Shown piece by piece: positions 17,806 through 25,720 of a DNA stretch of 64,000 bases. This stretch comes from Pseudomonadota bacterium (GTDB lineage: Bacteria; Pseudomonadota; Gammaproteobacteria; Pseudomonadales; Pseudohongiellaceae). The notes under the pieces were generated by a model, which worked only from the letters and a program-made list of their open reading frames with translations, had not been told where the DNA came from and searched no databases. The stretch lies in assembly GCA_027623555.1 (NCBI GenBank), contig JAQBSZ010000020.1:1-64000 (forward strand). The letters run 5' to 3'. Both the position numbers and the translations under genes were made by a program. The stretch's first letter is position 1, and every line of letters begins with the position of its first letter.

Positions 17806-18066
17806 ATGATTTCTAATCCGGCCCCAATGCATCCCGGCAAAGTTTTGGCTGAAGTCTACATGACAGAAATAGGCCTCAATCAATCGGAGCTGGCGAGGCG
17901 CTGTGGTTGTGCTTCCCGCAAGATTAATGAAATAGTTAATGGCAAGCGGGGCATTTCGCCTGCTTTCGCCATTGTGCTCGAAACAGAGCTAGGTACCAGC
18001 GCTGAAATGTGGGTACGTATGCAGGCTGAATATGATCTATGGGAAGCCAGGCTCAACGCAGCTTGA
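17806..18066 (+). CDS. higA: HigA-type antitoxin, XRE HTH
   Basis: An 86-residue protein. PMHPGKVLAEVYMTEIGLNQ is the classic HigA start, followed by the HTH (SELARRCGCASRKINEIVNG) and the closing AEMWVRMQAEYDLWEA. HigA binds HigB and the operon promoter. It is co-transcribed with higB and complete in length. Confidence 0.9.
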   Translation: MISNPAPMHPGKVLAEVYMTEIGLNQSELARRCGCASRKINEIVNGKRGISPAFAIVLETELGTSAEMWVRMQAEYDLWEARLNAA

Positions 18067-18089
18067 TCAAAGGCGTCAGAGGCGAGTAC

Positions 18090-18162
18090 GGGACACTAAT
18101 AACTTAGCGGATTTTTCTTGCGAGAATCGCTTCTAAAGTTACTAAGTTATTAGTATCACCTA
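18090..18162. repeat. Family A hairpin (A6)
   Basis: GGGACACTAATAACTTAGCG with the conserved middle and ACTAAGTTATTAGTATCACC. It lacks one internal ATAACTTA unit relative to A4 and A7. With A7 it flanks the next two genes in direct orientation. Confidence 0.85.
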
Positions 18163-18167
18163 GTTTG

Positions 18168-19253
18168 TTAATCAGGCAATGGCATGCCGCGTTCCCGCAA
18201 TACCTCCGCAAAAATACGGGAGCCATTAACGCCGGAAGGGAAGCCGGAATAGAGTGTCACCTGGGCAATCAACTCCGCGATTTCCTGTGTCGTCAGGCCA
18301 TTGTCCAGCCCTCGTCCCAGGTGTATGCGTAGTTGATCGGACTGGTAGTTGGCCAGGGTCACAGCGATGGTGGCCAGGCTGCGGTCACGCGTCGACAGTT
18401 GTTCGCGGGTCCAGGTTTCACCATAGACCAGGCCAGTGATCAATTCACCCAGATAGGGCGCCGCGCGGAAAGGCCCATCGCCCATCGGCAAGCCTCTGGC
18501 TTCGAACACTTCGGCAGTGACTTGCGCGGCATTCACCCCGGTGGGAAAGCCGGAGTAAAAGGTCACGTGGGTGATTATTTCTGCAATCTCATCCTGGGTG
18601 ACGCCATTATCCAGCGCCCGGCCCACGTGATAGCGTATTTCGCTGGAGGCGTACAGGGCTGTACCCACGGCCACCGTAATCATACTGCGATCGCGGGGCG
18701 ACAGCTCCGAGCGCTTCCAGGTTTCGGCATAGACTACCTGGTTAAGTAAATCCCGCAGGTACGGGGTTTGCGGGAACGCCCCCGGAAACTCCAGTTCAGG
18801 ATTCACCGGTGGCTGCCGTGAAGAGGCGCCAGGCGGGCTGGCGGGCAGGCCCCGCTCTGCGAAGACCTCGGCGGCCACCCGGGCAGCATTGACGCCGGTT
18901 GGGAAACCCGAGTACCACAGGACATGGGCAATAATCTCCGAAATCTCGGCCTGGGTGATGCCGTTATCCAGTGCCCGACCCATGTGCAGGCGCAGCTCGT
19001 TGGTCGCATAGAGTGCCTGATTCACCGCGACGGTAATCATGCTGCGGTCCCGGGCCGACAGGCCGGGGCGTTCCCAGATGTCGCCGTAGACATAGGTATT
19101 GCGCACCTGTCCCAGATAGGGGGCGGCGTCATAGGCGCCTGGCGGTGGAGCGGGTTGCTGGGCGAAGGCTATTGGCCAAAGCAAAATCATCGCAAGCGCG
19201 CCCAGCCACCGAACGCAAAATAGTTGGTTAAATTTGAATGTCAGACCGGGCAT
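18168..19253 (-). CDS. Exported protein with three tandem carboxymuconolactone-decarboxylase domains
   Basis: A signal peptide (LALAM... to AFAQQ) precedes three copies of about 95-110 residues, each with a Y-x-E/D-x-W segment, LSxRDRSMITVAV, then a GRALDNG(I/V/L)TQ helix and YSGFPTGVNA. The CMD domain normally occurs singly in a homohexamer of about 120-residue cytoplasmic subunits; a secreted triple fusion could mimic half of such an oligomer. There are no AhpD-type CxxC cysteines, so peroxidase activity is unlikely. I start at the ATG at 19253 because an upstream ATG at 19304 lies in a family C hairpin and would put non-signal residues in front. Confidence 0.82.
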   Translation of the reverse strand: MPGLTFKFNQLFCVRWLGALAMILLWPIAFAQQPAPPPGAYDAAPYLGQVRNTYVYGDIWERPGLSARDRSMITVAVNQALYATNELRLHMGRALDNGITQAEISEIIAHVLWYSGFPTGVNAARVAAEVFAERGLPASPPGASSRQPPVNPELEFPGAFPQTPYLRDLLNQVVYAETWKRSELSPRDRSMITVAVGTALYASSEIRYHVGRALDNGVTQDEIAEIITHVTFYSGFPTGVNAAQVTAEVFEARGLPMGDGPFRAAPYLGELITGLVYGETWTREQLSTRDRSLATIAVTLANYQSDQLRIHLGRGLDNGLTTQEIAELIAQVTLYSGFPSGVNGSRIFAEVLRERGMPLPD

Positions 19254-19291
19254 AGCCTGTCCTCCTTCTTGTTGTATTGAATCGGGAAATT

Positions 19292-19338
19292 GGGCACAGA
19301 CCATATTTTTGCGGAATCGTAAAATGCGGTCTGTGCCT
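19292..19338. repeat. Family C hairpin (C2)
   Basis: GGGCACAGACCATATTTTT pairs with AAAATGCGGTCTGTGCC. It separates the CMD and GlcG-like genes. Confidence 0.75.
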
Positions 19339-19347
19339 TGTATCTGT

Positions 19348-19833
19348 TTATTGTGAGGTGCTGCCGATCGCCTCGGCTCCAGCTATGGAGACTTCTTCAT
19401 CCTGATTTGCTCGAACCCCACTGGTAGAAACGGCGCCGATCAGCTGGCCGTTTCGATAGACCGGGACTCCGCCGGCAAAGGTGACGGCACCTTCGACTTC
19501 TTCGATATCGCCTGCTGCCACTCTGATTCCGTATTCACCGGAAGTGAGACCGGTAGCAGTCACCGCCACTGCTTTTGCGGTGGCAAAGCTAAACGTGCGT
19601 GCCCCGGCTCCATCCAGGCGCCTTAACATCACCGGGTTGTTGCTCTGATCGGTGATGAGAATAGTCACATTCCATCCCTGCTCGCGAGCGTAGGCTTCGG
19701 CGGCCGCCATGGCCGTGGTGGCCAGGGCATAAGTCATCCGGCTGGGGTCATTCTCAGCTGCTTGAGTGAATGTGGCTGTTGATGCCAAAAGAAAAAGAAG
19801 TGACATCGCGTATCGGTGAAATCTGTTTGCCAT
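19348..19833 (-). CDS. GlcG/HbpS-like (DUF336) exported protein
   Basis: About 161 residues from the preferred ATG, with a signal peptide (MSLLFLLASTATFTQA). The domain has MTYALATTAMAAAEAYAREQ, VTILITDQSNNPVMLRRLDG, FATAKAVAVTATGL, then VTFAGGVPVYRNGQLIGAVS and TSGVRANQDEEVSIAGAEAI, all typical of the GlcG/HbpS family. Members bind haem or accompany quinoprotein and glycolate oxidation genes; the ligand here is unknown. The ATG at 19905 would add 24 residues of repeat-derived sequence and was not used. Confidence 0.82.
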   Translation of the reverse strand: MANRFHRYAMSLLFLLASTATFTQAAENDPSRMTYALATTAMAAAEAYAREQGWNVTILITDQSNNPVMLRRLDGAGARTFSFATAKAVAVTATGLTSGEYGIRVAAGDIEEVEGAVTFAGGVPVYRNGQLIGAVSTSGVRANQDEEVSIAGAEAIGSTSQ

Positions 19834-19920
19834 TGCTTGTTGCCTCGTTAAAAATCGGGGATAGACCACGTTTTGGGGAATGATTGCTTGTTGAATATAT
19901 AGCAATCAAAGGGGCAGGAG

Positions 19921-20005
19921 TAGGGGACACTAATAACTTAATAACTTAGCGGATTTTTCTTGCGAGAATTGCTTCTAAAGTTACTAAGTTATTAGTGTCC
20001 CCTAG
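19921..20005. repeat. Family A hairpin (A7)
   Basis: The cleanest copy: AGGGGACACTAATAACTTAA and CTAAGTTATTAGTGTCCCCT with the GCGGATTTTTCTTGCGAG middle. A lone family C arm (GATAGACCACGTTTTGGGG) sits just before it at 19860. Confidence 0.92.
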
Positions 20006-20027
20006 TCAGCACCTAGTCAGCACTGCG

Positions 20028-20092
20028 GGGACAGCATGGTCGACCGGGTGGGAAGAAATCGCTATGCTAAGCGATAACGTGGTCTGTCCCCT
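20028..20092. repeat. Family C hairpin (C4)
   Basis: GGGGACAGCATGGTCGACC and AACGTGGTCTGTCCCC; the left arm is diverged. It directly precedes the next gene's start. Confidence 0.6.
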
Positions 20093-20108
20093 ATTCCGGA
20101 GAATTGCG

Positions 20109-20699
20109 ATGAAGCGTGTATTAAGATTTGGTTTGTTGGGAGTAGGAGCTCTCGTGGTCGTATCGCTCCTGACCTTGCGAGTGACCGGCCTGGAGCCCCG
20201 ATACATCGATCCCCGTAGCGAAGCCTTTGTCGAGGCCGACCGCACTGCCGGGCCGGGGGCATGGCTTACAGGGGAGGTGGTGCGAGAACCAGTGACGGAT
20301 TGGGACTGGGTCAGCGCTGTCAACGACCCGATCCGCGGCAACTCGATAATGCTCGAGACTCGTACCTGGTACGGGATCCCCCACTCGGTCACGGTCAACC
20401 TGGTTCCCAACGGCGACAAACTCTACGTCAGTGGCAGCGAACAAGGTGCCAGACTCCAAAAGCAGTTTCCCTATTCAAAAAGATGGTGGGCCAACATCGA
20501 ACGCGATCCGCGCGTACGCATGAAGATCGACGGAAAGATCTACGAAATGACGGTGGCATTGGTCGCCGATCGCGCCGAAATTGCCCAACTCATTGGGAGG
20601 GACCCTGTTACGAGAGTAGTTGGTGCTGACGGGACGGAACAGATCACGGGGGTTAGGCACTATTGGCGGGTTTTTCAGCGGAATATTCCGGAATATTAA
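20109..20699 (+). CDS. Membrane-anchored protein, possible split-barrel flavin fold
   Basis: 197 residues from ATG 20109, preceded by GGAG at a good distance. One N-terminal membrane anchor (LLGVGALVVVSLLTL) is followed by a soluble domain with TRTWYGIPHSVTVNLVPNGD, KLYVSGSEQGARLQ, RWWANIERDPRVRMKIDGKI and a C-terminal RHYWRVFQRNIPEY. The pattern of short strands around ExRTWYG and DPRVRM recalls the pyridoxamine-oxidase/F420-type split barrel, but I could not confirm a flavin-binding motif. An in-frame ATG at 19995 lies in hairpins A7/C4 and was rejected. Confidence 0.65.
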   Translation: MKRVLRFGLLGVGALVVVSLLTLRVTGLEPRYIDPRSEAFVEADRTAGPGAWLTGEVVREPVTDWDWVSAVNDPIRGNSIMLETRTWYGIPHSVTVNLVPNGDKLYVSGSEQGARLQKQFPYSKRWWANIERDPRVRMKIDGKIYEMTVALVADRAEIAQLIGRDPVTRVVGADGTEQITGVRHYWRVFQRNIPEY

Positions 20700-20900
20700 A
20701 CCTGGACAGATTACGATTTAGGGATAGGTTTGGTGATTTAGAGTAAATAGGGACAGATTGGTCTTCCCCCGGCTTTCTTTAAGTGGAATTACATCTGAAT
20801 ATTTCTCTCTCCATTTTTCCTGCATTTTCCCGTATTCTTGCCTGGATAACAGTTCGCTGCCTATACTGCCTAAAATCAAGAAATTCACAGGGAACGTGAA

Positions 20901-21239
20901 ATGGCGATATCAACATTCGATACTCTGAAGTTTGTGCGGCGGCTGGAAGCAGCAGGTGTTCCGGCAGAACAAGCCGAAGTTCAGGCTGAAGTATTAACCG
21001 AGGCATTTAACGTGAACCTGGACGCGCTGGTGACCAAAGACTTTCTTGCGGCTCGCTTTGCCGAGCAGAATGCATCGATAGATACTCGCTTTGCCGAGCA
21101 GAATGCATCGATAGAGTCGCGCTTTGCCGAGCAGAATGCCAAGATAGATGCCAATCATCGGATCTTTGTCTGGACCCAGGCAATCATCATGGCGGCTGTA
21201 ATTCTGCCTTATTTGGAGAGGATGCTGCTGCTCGGATAG
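20901..21239 (+). CDS. DUF1640/CCDC90-like coiled-coil membrane protein
   Basis: A 112-residue protein opening with MAISTFDTLKFVRRLEAAGV and PAEQAEVQAEVLTEAF, as in the DUF1640 family. A coiled coil containing three exact-phase 11-residue repeats (RFAEQNASID) follows, then one C-terminal membrane helix (IIMAAVILPYLERML). The family is linked to membrane-anchored coiled-coil scaffolds; the function is unknown in bacteria. A shortened paralogue lies at 36382. Confidence 0.78.
   Translation: MAISTFDTLKFVRRLEAAGVPAEQAEVQAEVLTEAFNVNLDALVTKDFLAARFAEQNASIDTRFAEQNASIESRFAEQNAKIDANHRIFVWTQAIIMAAVILPYLERMLLLG
21054..21152 (+). repeat. Three 33-bp direct repeats inside the coiled-coil gene
   Basis: Units begin at 21054, 21087 and 21120, each starting CGCTTTGCCGAGCAGAATGC. 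The first two are nearly identical and the third is diverged at its end. Each encodes one 11-residue coiled-coil turn, so copy number could change the coil length. Confidence 0.85.
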
Positions 21240-21298
21240 ATAAGGACCGAGTAAAGATACAATAGTATTGGCCTACCGCGCATCGGTAAGAATCAAAG

Positions 21299-22828
21299 TT
21301 GAAAACAGCCTCGCTAATTCTTCTGGCATTTCTCTGCACACACTGTGCAAGTGCACCGGAATTCACTTTCTCAGAAGCGACCATCGCTGATATCCAATCA
21401 GCAATCCTCTCTAACGAAATAAGTTGCCGAGAAGTAGTCGCCGGTTACATCGCTCGCATTGAAACCTACGATCAATCCCGCAACATCAATGCCATTACTG
21501 AAATAAATCCAAACGCACTGAATGTAGCCGCAGAGATCGATCTTGCACTCAGCCGCTCAGAACCCATGCCAGAGTTATTCTGTGCGCCGCTATTGATCAA
21601 AGACAACTTCGATACCCACGACATGGTCACTACCGGCGGGTCTGTTGCGCTTAAAGACAGTCTTCCTCCCGATGATTCCTTTATGGTTCGCAAGTTACGC
21701 GATGCAGGTGCCATCGTCTTGGCTAAAACCAACATGGCTGAATGGGCGTTCAGCCCCAGGGAAACCGTGTCGTCCTCCTATGGGCGTACCGCTAATGCCT
21801 ATGAGTCGAATTATGTGCCGGCAGGTTCTTCGGGGGGCACCGCTTCCGGCGTTGCGGCCAGTTTCGGCGTGGCTGGCATGGGCAGTGATACGGGCAATTC
21901 GATTCGCGGGCCGTCTTCACACCTTGCCTTGTTTGGACTTCGCTCCACTATCGGCTTAACCAGTCGTGATGGCGTTATCCCGTTGGCTTTCGATCGCGAT
22001 ATTGCCGGGCCCATGGCGCGCACCGTGGAAGACGGCGTGCGCCTGTTCAATGTGATCGCGGGTTATGACCCGGCTGATCCACTCTCGGTTGCAGGTAAGA
22101 GAGAAGCGAATTACCTGGATTATTTGAAGGCAGATGGATTGCAGGGCAAGCGAGTAGGGGTGTTTCGTGCCTTGATCGATCACGCCGATGCTGACCCTGA
22201 AATCAAGGCGATCTTTTTCCGTGCGGTGCAAGAGTTGCAGGCAGCCGGTGCGACGATTGTCGATCCGTTTGCAATCGTCGATTTCGAAGCGATCAGTGAT
22301 TCTATCGGCGGCTGTCCACGATTCAGATACGATATGTGGCAGTACCTGAACGCCTTGGAAAACCCGCCCTTTGTAGATGTGAATGAAGTGTTGACCGCTG
22401 GAACTTATGCGCCGGAAACTGAAGCTTCGTTCAATTATTTTTCCCAGGGCCCGCTGGATACGCCACCGGATGAATGGGATGAGCCCTGCCCTACCTGGCC
22501 CAATCATCCCGAACGCAATCAGTTGCTCGCCAACACCCTTGCCGCGATGGATGGGTTTGCCGTGGATGCCATCGTGTTTCCAACCTGGTCGAATCCTCCC
22601 GCGCGCATTGATAGAGGCAGAGAGGACTACAAAGGCGACAACAGTCAGCAACTGGTGCCGGATGCGGGACTGCCTGCAGTCACGGTACCGATGGGGTTTC
22701 TGGAGATCGGGCTACCGGTTGGATTGCAGATCGTTGGCAGGCCCTATGCGGAGGGTTTGCTCATTGAGATGGCTTATGCGTATGAGCAACGCACGCAACA
22801 CCGTCTACCGCCGCCCGGGTTTAAATAG
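21299..22828 (+). CDS. Exported amidase (amidase signature family)
   Basis: A 509-residue protein with a signal sequence (ASLILLAFLCTHCAS). The amidase signature core has the catalytic lysine in LLIKDNFDT near residue 100, then AGSSGGTASGVAASFG and the serine nucleophile region GSDTGNSIRGPSSH. The Ser-cisSer-Lys triad is complete. Substrates of this family range from amides to peptides; none can be assigned. The start is TTG, since a stop lies just upstream in frame and no ATG is available before the signal sequence. Confidence 0.85.
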   Translation: MKTASLILLAFLCTHCASAPEFTFSEATIADIQSAILSNEISCREVVAGYIARIETYDQSRNINAITEINPNALNVAAEIDLALSRSEPMPELFCAPLLIKDNFDTHDMVTTGGSVALKDSLPPDDSFMVRKLRDAGAIVLAKTNMAEWAFSPRETVSSSYGRTANAYESNYVPAGSSGGTASGVAASFGVAGMGSDTGNSIRGPSSHLALFGLRSTIGLTSRDGVIPLAFDRDIAGPMARTVEDGVRLFNVIAGYDPADPLSVAGKREANYLDYLKADGLQGKRVGVFRALIDHADADPEIKAIFFRAVQELQAAGATIVDPFAIVDFEAISDSIGGCPRFRYDMWQYLNALENPPFVDVNEVLTAGTYAPETEASFNYFSQGPLDTPPDEWDEPCPTWPNHPERNQLLANTLAAMDGFAVDAIVFPTWSNPPARIDRGREDYKGDNSQQLVPDAGLPAVTVPMGFLEIGLPVGLQIVGRPYAEGLLIEMAYAYEQRTQHRLPPPGFK

Positions 22829-22869
22829 GCAGACCACGTCCTCCTGAGATAAAAACGTGGTCTGTCCCC
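22829..22869. repeat. Family C hairpin (C5)
   Basis: GCAGACCACGTCCTCCTGAG and AAAAACGTGGTCTGTCCCC; it starts at the amidase stop codon. Confidence 0.75.
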
Positions 22870-22919
22870 AGTTTCTCCGTTATAAATACCCATCGATAGC
22901 AAGAATAACGGAGAACAAA

Positions 22920-24704
22920 ATGCCAATCCCCGCTGCTCAGCAAGTTCAGCAATCTTCCGGGCGCCTGTTCGCAGTCACGTTAGTCATGGCTGTATTCGCG
23001 GCTGTGTTCGCGCCCATGGCTGCTGCTCAACAGTCGTTATTGGATAACTACAGCCCTGTCACCCTGGAAGAATTGGCAAACCCGCCGGAAGGGGATTGGT
23101 TAATGTGGCGACGCACGGCCAATCACTGGGGCTATAGCCCACTGGATCAGATCAACAAAGACAATGTTGATAATCTTCGCCTGGCCTGGGCCTGGACCAT
23201 GGAGCCGGGCAAGCAGGAAACTACACCCCTGGTGCACGATGGTGTGATGTTTCTGCCGCAAGCTTGCGATTTTATCGAGGCAGTAGATGCTACCGATGGC
23301 ACGCCGCTGTGGGAGTATCGCCGGGCGACTGTTGATCATGTCGCGCCGTTGTCCTGCGCCAATCGCAACGCCACTCTTTACAAAGATCAATTAATTATCG
23401 CCACGCGCGATGCTTATATCGTGTCTTTGCATGCAACCAGCGGCGAGGTGACCTGGGAGCGACAGGTCGGTGATTGGACAGTTGGACAACACTATTCGGG
23501 TGGGCCGCAGGTGTTCGATGGCAAAGTCATTACTGGCATGTCCGGTTGTTACTACATTAATACCAGTTGCTGGATCACCGCCCACGATGCCGACACTGGC
23601 GAGGAGTTGTGGCGCACTAACACCGTACCCAGGATCGGTGAACCCCACGGCGAAAGCTGGGGCGACCTGCCCAACGAATTACGCCGCGGCGGCTCGGCCT
23701 GGATGCCAGCGAGCTTTGATGCCGAACTCAACCTGATTTATGTTGGCGTGGCCGTACCCATACCCTGGGGTTCGATCCAGCGGGGCACTCGCGGCGGTGA
23801 CGTGCTCTACACCAACTCAACCCTGGCCCTGAATGCCGATAGCGGCGCCATCGCATGGTATTTCCAACATATTCCCGGGGGTAACTGGGATCTGGATCAT
23901 CCCTTCGAGCGGTTGATCGTTGAAACTGAGGTCACGCCCGATGCCGATGGCGTGTCCTGGATGAATCCAGACATTGCCTCCAGCGGCCGGCGCAAAGTTA
24001 TTACCGGTATTCCTGGCAAACCCGGCATTGTGTGGACCCTCGATGCCGCCACGGGTGAATTCCTGTGGGCCACCGAAACCAATTACCAGAACGTGATTGT
24101 CGGTGTCGATATAGAAAATCACAAAGGCATCACCAATCCTGAGCTGGATATCACCGAAATTGGACAGCAGCGACTCGTGTGCCCGACAACCCAGGGTGGC
24201 ATTAACTGGAACTCGGTCGCTTATAGCCCGCAGACCAATACGCTCTACACGCCCACCAACAATACCTGCATGAATTTTCGTCTGAGACCGGTAGAGCCCA
24301 CAGTGGGGCTGCACCACGCCTCAGCAATTTCCCGCCCGGAACTTGGACCGGAAGATACCGGGCAAGTAGGGCAGTTCACGGCCATCGATGTCGCCACCGG
24401 TGCAGCACGTTGGACCTATCGACAACGCGCCGGTATTGGTGGCTCGGTTTTGACAACCGGCGGTGGATTGGTTTTCGTTTCTGATGATGCCAGACGATTC
24501 CGTGCATTCGATGCAGACAGCGGCGAGATCTTGTGGGAGCAAATCCTCAATTCCACTGCCGGTGGTTTCCCCATGAGCTATAGCGTGGATGGCGTGCAGT
24601 ATGTGGCGATAGCGGCAGGGGAAGGTGTTAATTATCGACGCCATACACCGGAGATTCGGCAACGGGCCGGTGGTAATGTTTTGTATGTGTTCAGGTTGCC
24701 GTGA
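22920..24704 (+). CDS. PQQ-dependent (quinoprotein) alcohol-type dehydrogenase
   Basis: 594 residues from ATG 22920, with a signal peptide ending PMAAAQQ. It is an eight-bladed quinoprotein propeller with repeated docking motifs (AVDATDGTPLWEYRR, AHDADTGEELWR, LDAATGEFLW, AFDADSGEILWEQ). The catalytic segment is GGNWDLDHPFERL; the second aspartate two residues after the first is the arrangement that marks lanthanide-using XoxF/PedH enzymes, where calcium enzymes have Ala or Ser. It lacks a fused cytochrome c, so electrons must go to a separate acceptor. The upstream ATG at 22857 lies in a hairpin and was not used. Confidence 0.85.
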   Translation: MPIPAAQQVQQSSGRLFAVTLVMAVFAAVFAPMAAAQQSLLDNYSPVTLEELANPPEGDWLMWRRTANHWGYSPLDQINKDNVDNLRLAWAWTMEPGKQETTPLVHDGVMFLPQACDFIEAVDATDGTPLWEYRRATVDHVAPLSCANRNATLYKDQLIIATRDAYIVSLHATSGEVTWERQVGDWTVGQHYSGGPQVFDGKVITGMSGCYYINTSCWITAHDADTGEELWRTNTVPRIGEPHGESWGDLPNELRRGGSAWMPASFDAELNLIYVGVAVPIPWGSIQRGTRGGDVLYTNSTLALNADSGAIAWYFQHIPGGNWDLDHPFERLIVETEVTPDADGVSWMNPDIASSGRRKVITGIPGKPGIVWTLDAATGEFLWATETNYQNVIVGVDIENHKGITNPELDITEIGQQRLVCPTTQGGINWNSVAYSPQTNTLYTPTNNTCMNFRLRPVEPTVGLHHASAISRPELGPEDTGQVGQFTAIDVATGAARWTYRQRAGIGGSVLTTGGGLVFVSDDARRFRAFDADSGEILWEQILNSTAGGFPMSYSVDGVQYVAIAAGEGVNYRRHTPEIRQRAGGNVLYVFRLP

Positions 24705-24712
24705 AATTGGGA

Positions 24713-24756
24713 TAAAGGGGACGGAGTGGACTTCCCCCAGTTCTCCGTCCCCTATA
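24713..24756. repeat. Family E hairpin (E1)
   Basis: AAAGGGGACGGAGTGGACTT and GTTCTCCGTCCCCT. It ends immediately before the 5' end of the sulfotransferase frame. Confidence 0.72.
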
Positions 24757-24764
24757 TCCCATGA

Positions 24765-25499
24765 GGTGGCAATATCGAACTAAATATAGTTGGTGCGGGT
24801 TACGGACGAACCGGTACGAAATCAACCCAACTTGCACTCAATCATCCTGGACTTCCCTGCTACCACATGATGGAAGTTATGGCTTCCGGGAATTCCAAAC
24901 ATGCTGCCTTCTGGTTAGAAGTCGCTGAACAACCACCAGGCACCCAGCACGATTGGCAGCGGGTTTTTGAGAATTACAACGCGACGATAGACTTCCCTTC
25001 CAGTTGCGTCTGGCGGGAACAAATGGTGGCCTACCCTGATGCCAAGGTACTCTTGACGGTGCACCCACGCGGTGCAGCTGCCTGGTATAAATCCGCGATA
25101 GAAACGATCTACTCGGTCCAGGTACTTTGGGAGTTCCAAGTGCTTAAGGCGCTCCTGCCCCGCCAACCAGCAATCATGACAATGATAGAAAATCTAGTCT
25201 GGCAGCGCACGTTAAATGGCACAATGACAGATAAGGAAGCTGCCATCGCCCGTTACGAGCAGCATATTGAGGAAGTCAAGACGGCGGTTCCTGCATCACA
25301 ACTTTTGGTGTTCAGCGCCGATCAGGGTTGGGATCCCCTCTGTGATTTTCTGGGTGTGGCGGTGCCTGACATCGACTTTCCACGAGTGAATGAAACAGCT
25401 GATATGAAGAGGCTTATCAGATTGGCAAGATGGGTCGTCAGGATCATTTTGTTTTTGGGGGGCGGTGCCGTAGGAGGTTTGATATGGTGGCTGGCGTAA
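24765..25499 (+). pseudogene. Sulfotransferase-like gene without a usable start codon
   Basis: The frame opens at 24765 and reads LNIVGAGYGRTGTKSTQLAL, the 5'-phosphosulfate-binding P-loop of the family, then CYHMMEVM and HAAFW. No ATG, GTG or TTG lies in frame between the preceding stop (24762) and ATG 24867, which is downstream of the P-loop. Translation from 24867 (210 residues) would lose PAPS binding. The C-terminus ends in a hydrophobic helix (IILFLGGGAVGGLIWWLA) usual for this subfamily. The native start seems to have been lost next to hairpin E1. A rare ATA or ATC start is the alternative. Confidence 0.7.
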
Positions 25500-25500
25500 A

Positions 25501-25580
25501 ATAGGGACAGGCCACGTTGTCCCGCGGTTAATTCTGTCCCTGGCTACCACGTTTGGAAAACGCGATCTGTCCACGGTTAT
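25501..25580. repeat. Family C hairpin debris (C6)
   Basis: AGGGACAGGCCACGTTGTCC, an inner ATTCTGTCCCTGG, and CCACGTTTGGAAAACGCGAT with CTGTCCACGG. It appears to be a composite of more than one C-type arm. Confidence 0.55.
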
Positions 25581-25600
25581 CGCGCCTTTTGCTATCCCCT

Positions 25601-25669
25601 TTTGATGAAGTTGAAGAATTGGCAGGCAGACGGGTACGCCCAATGAAACGAGGTCGACCGCCAGCATAA
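25601..25669 (+). pseudogene. RAYT transposase, 3'-terminal remnant 1
   Basis: The frame reads FDEVEELAGRRVRPMKRGRP then PA and TAA. This is the hallmark C-terminus of REP-associated tyrosine transposases, which end ...EIEALTGRRV...RGRP. No catalytic HuH or tyrosine domain is upstream. A D-type hairpin arm (AGTACTGTATTTTTACGCTC, then ACCCC) follows the stop directly. Confidence 0.65.
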
Positions 25670-25720
25670 AGTACTGTATTTTTACGCTCACCCCATTTAT
25701 TTCTGCCAGAGAACAACCGG

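Noticed and set aside
385-20005. Family A/B hairpins as integron attC sites with gene cassettes
   Set aside because: Genes lie in both orientations, there is no integrase, and the arms lack the attC core sites; RAYT remnants give a better explanation.
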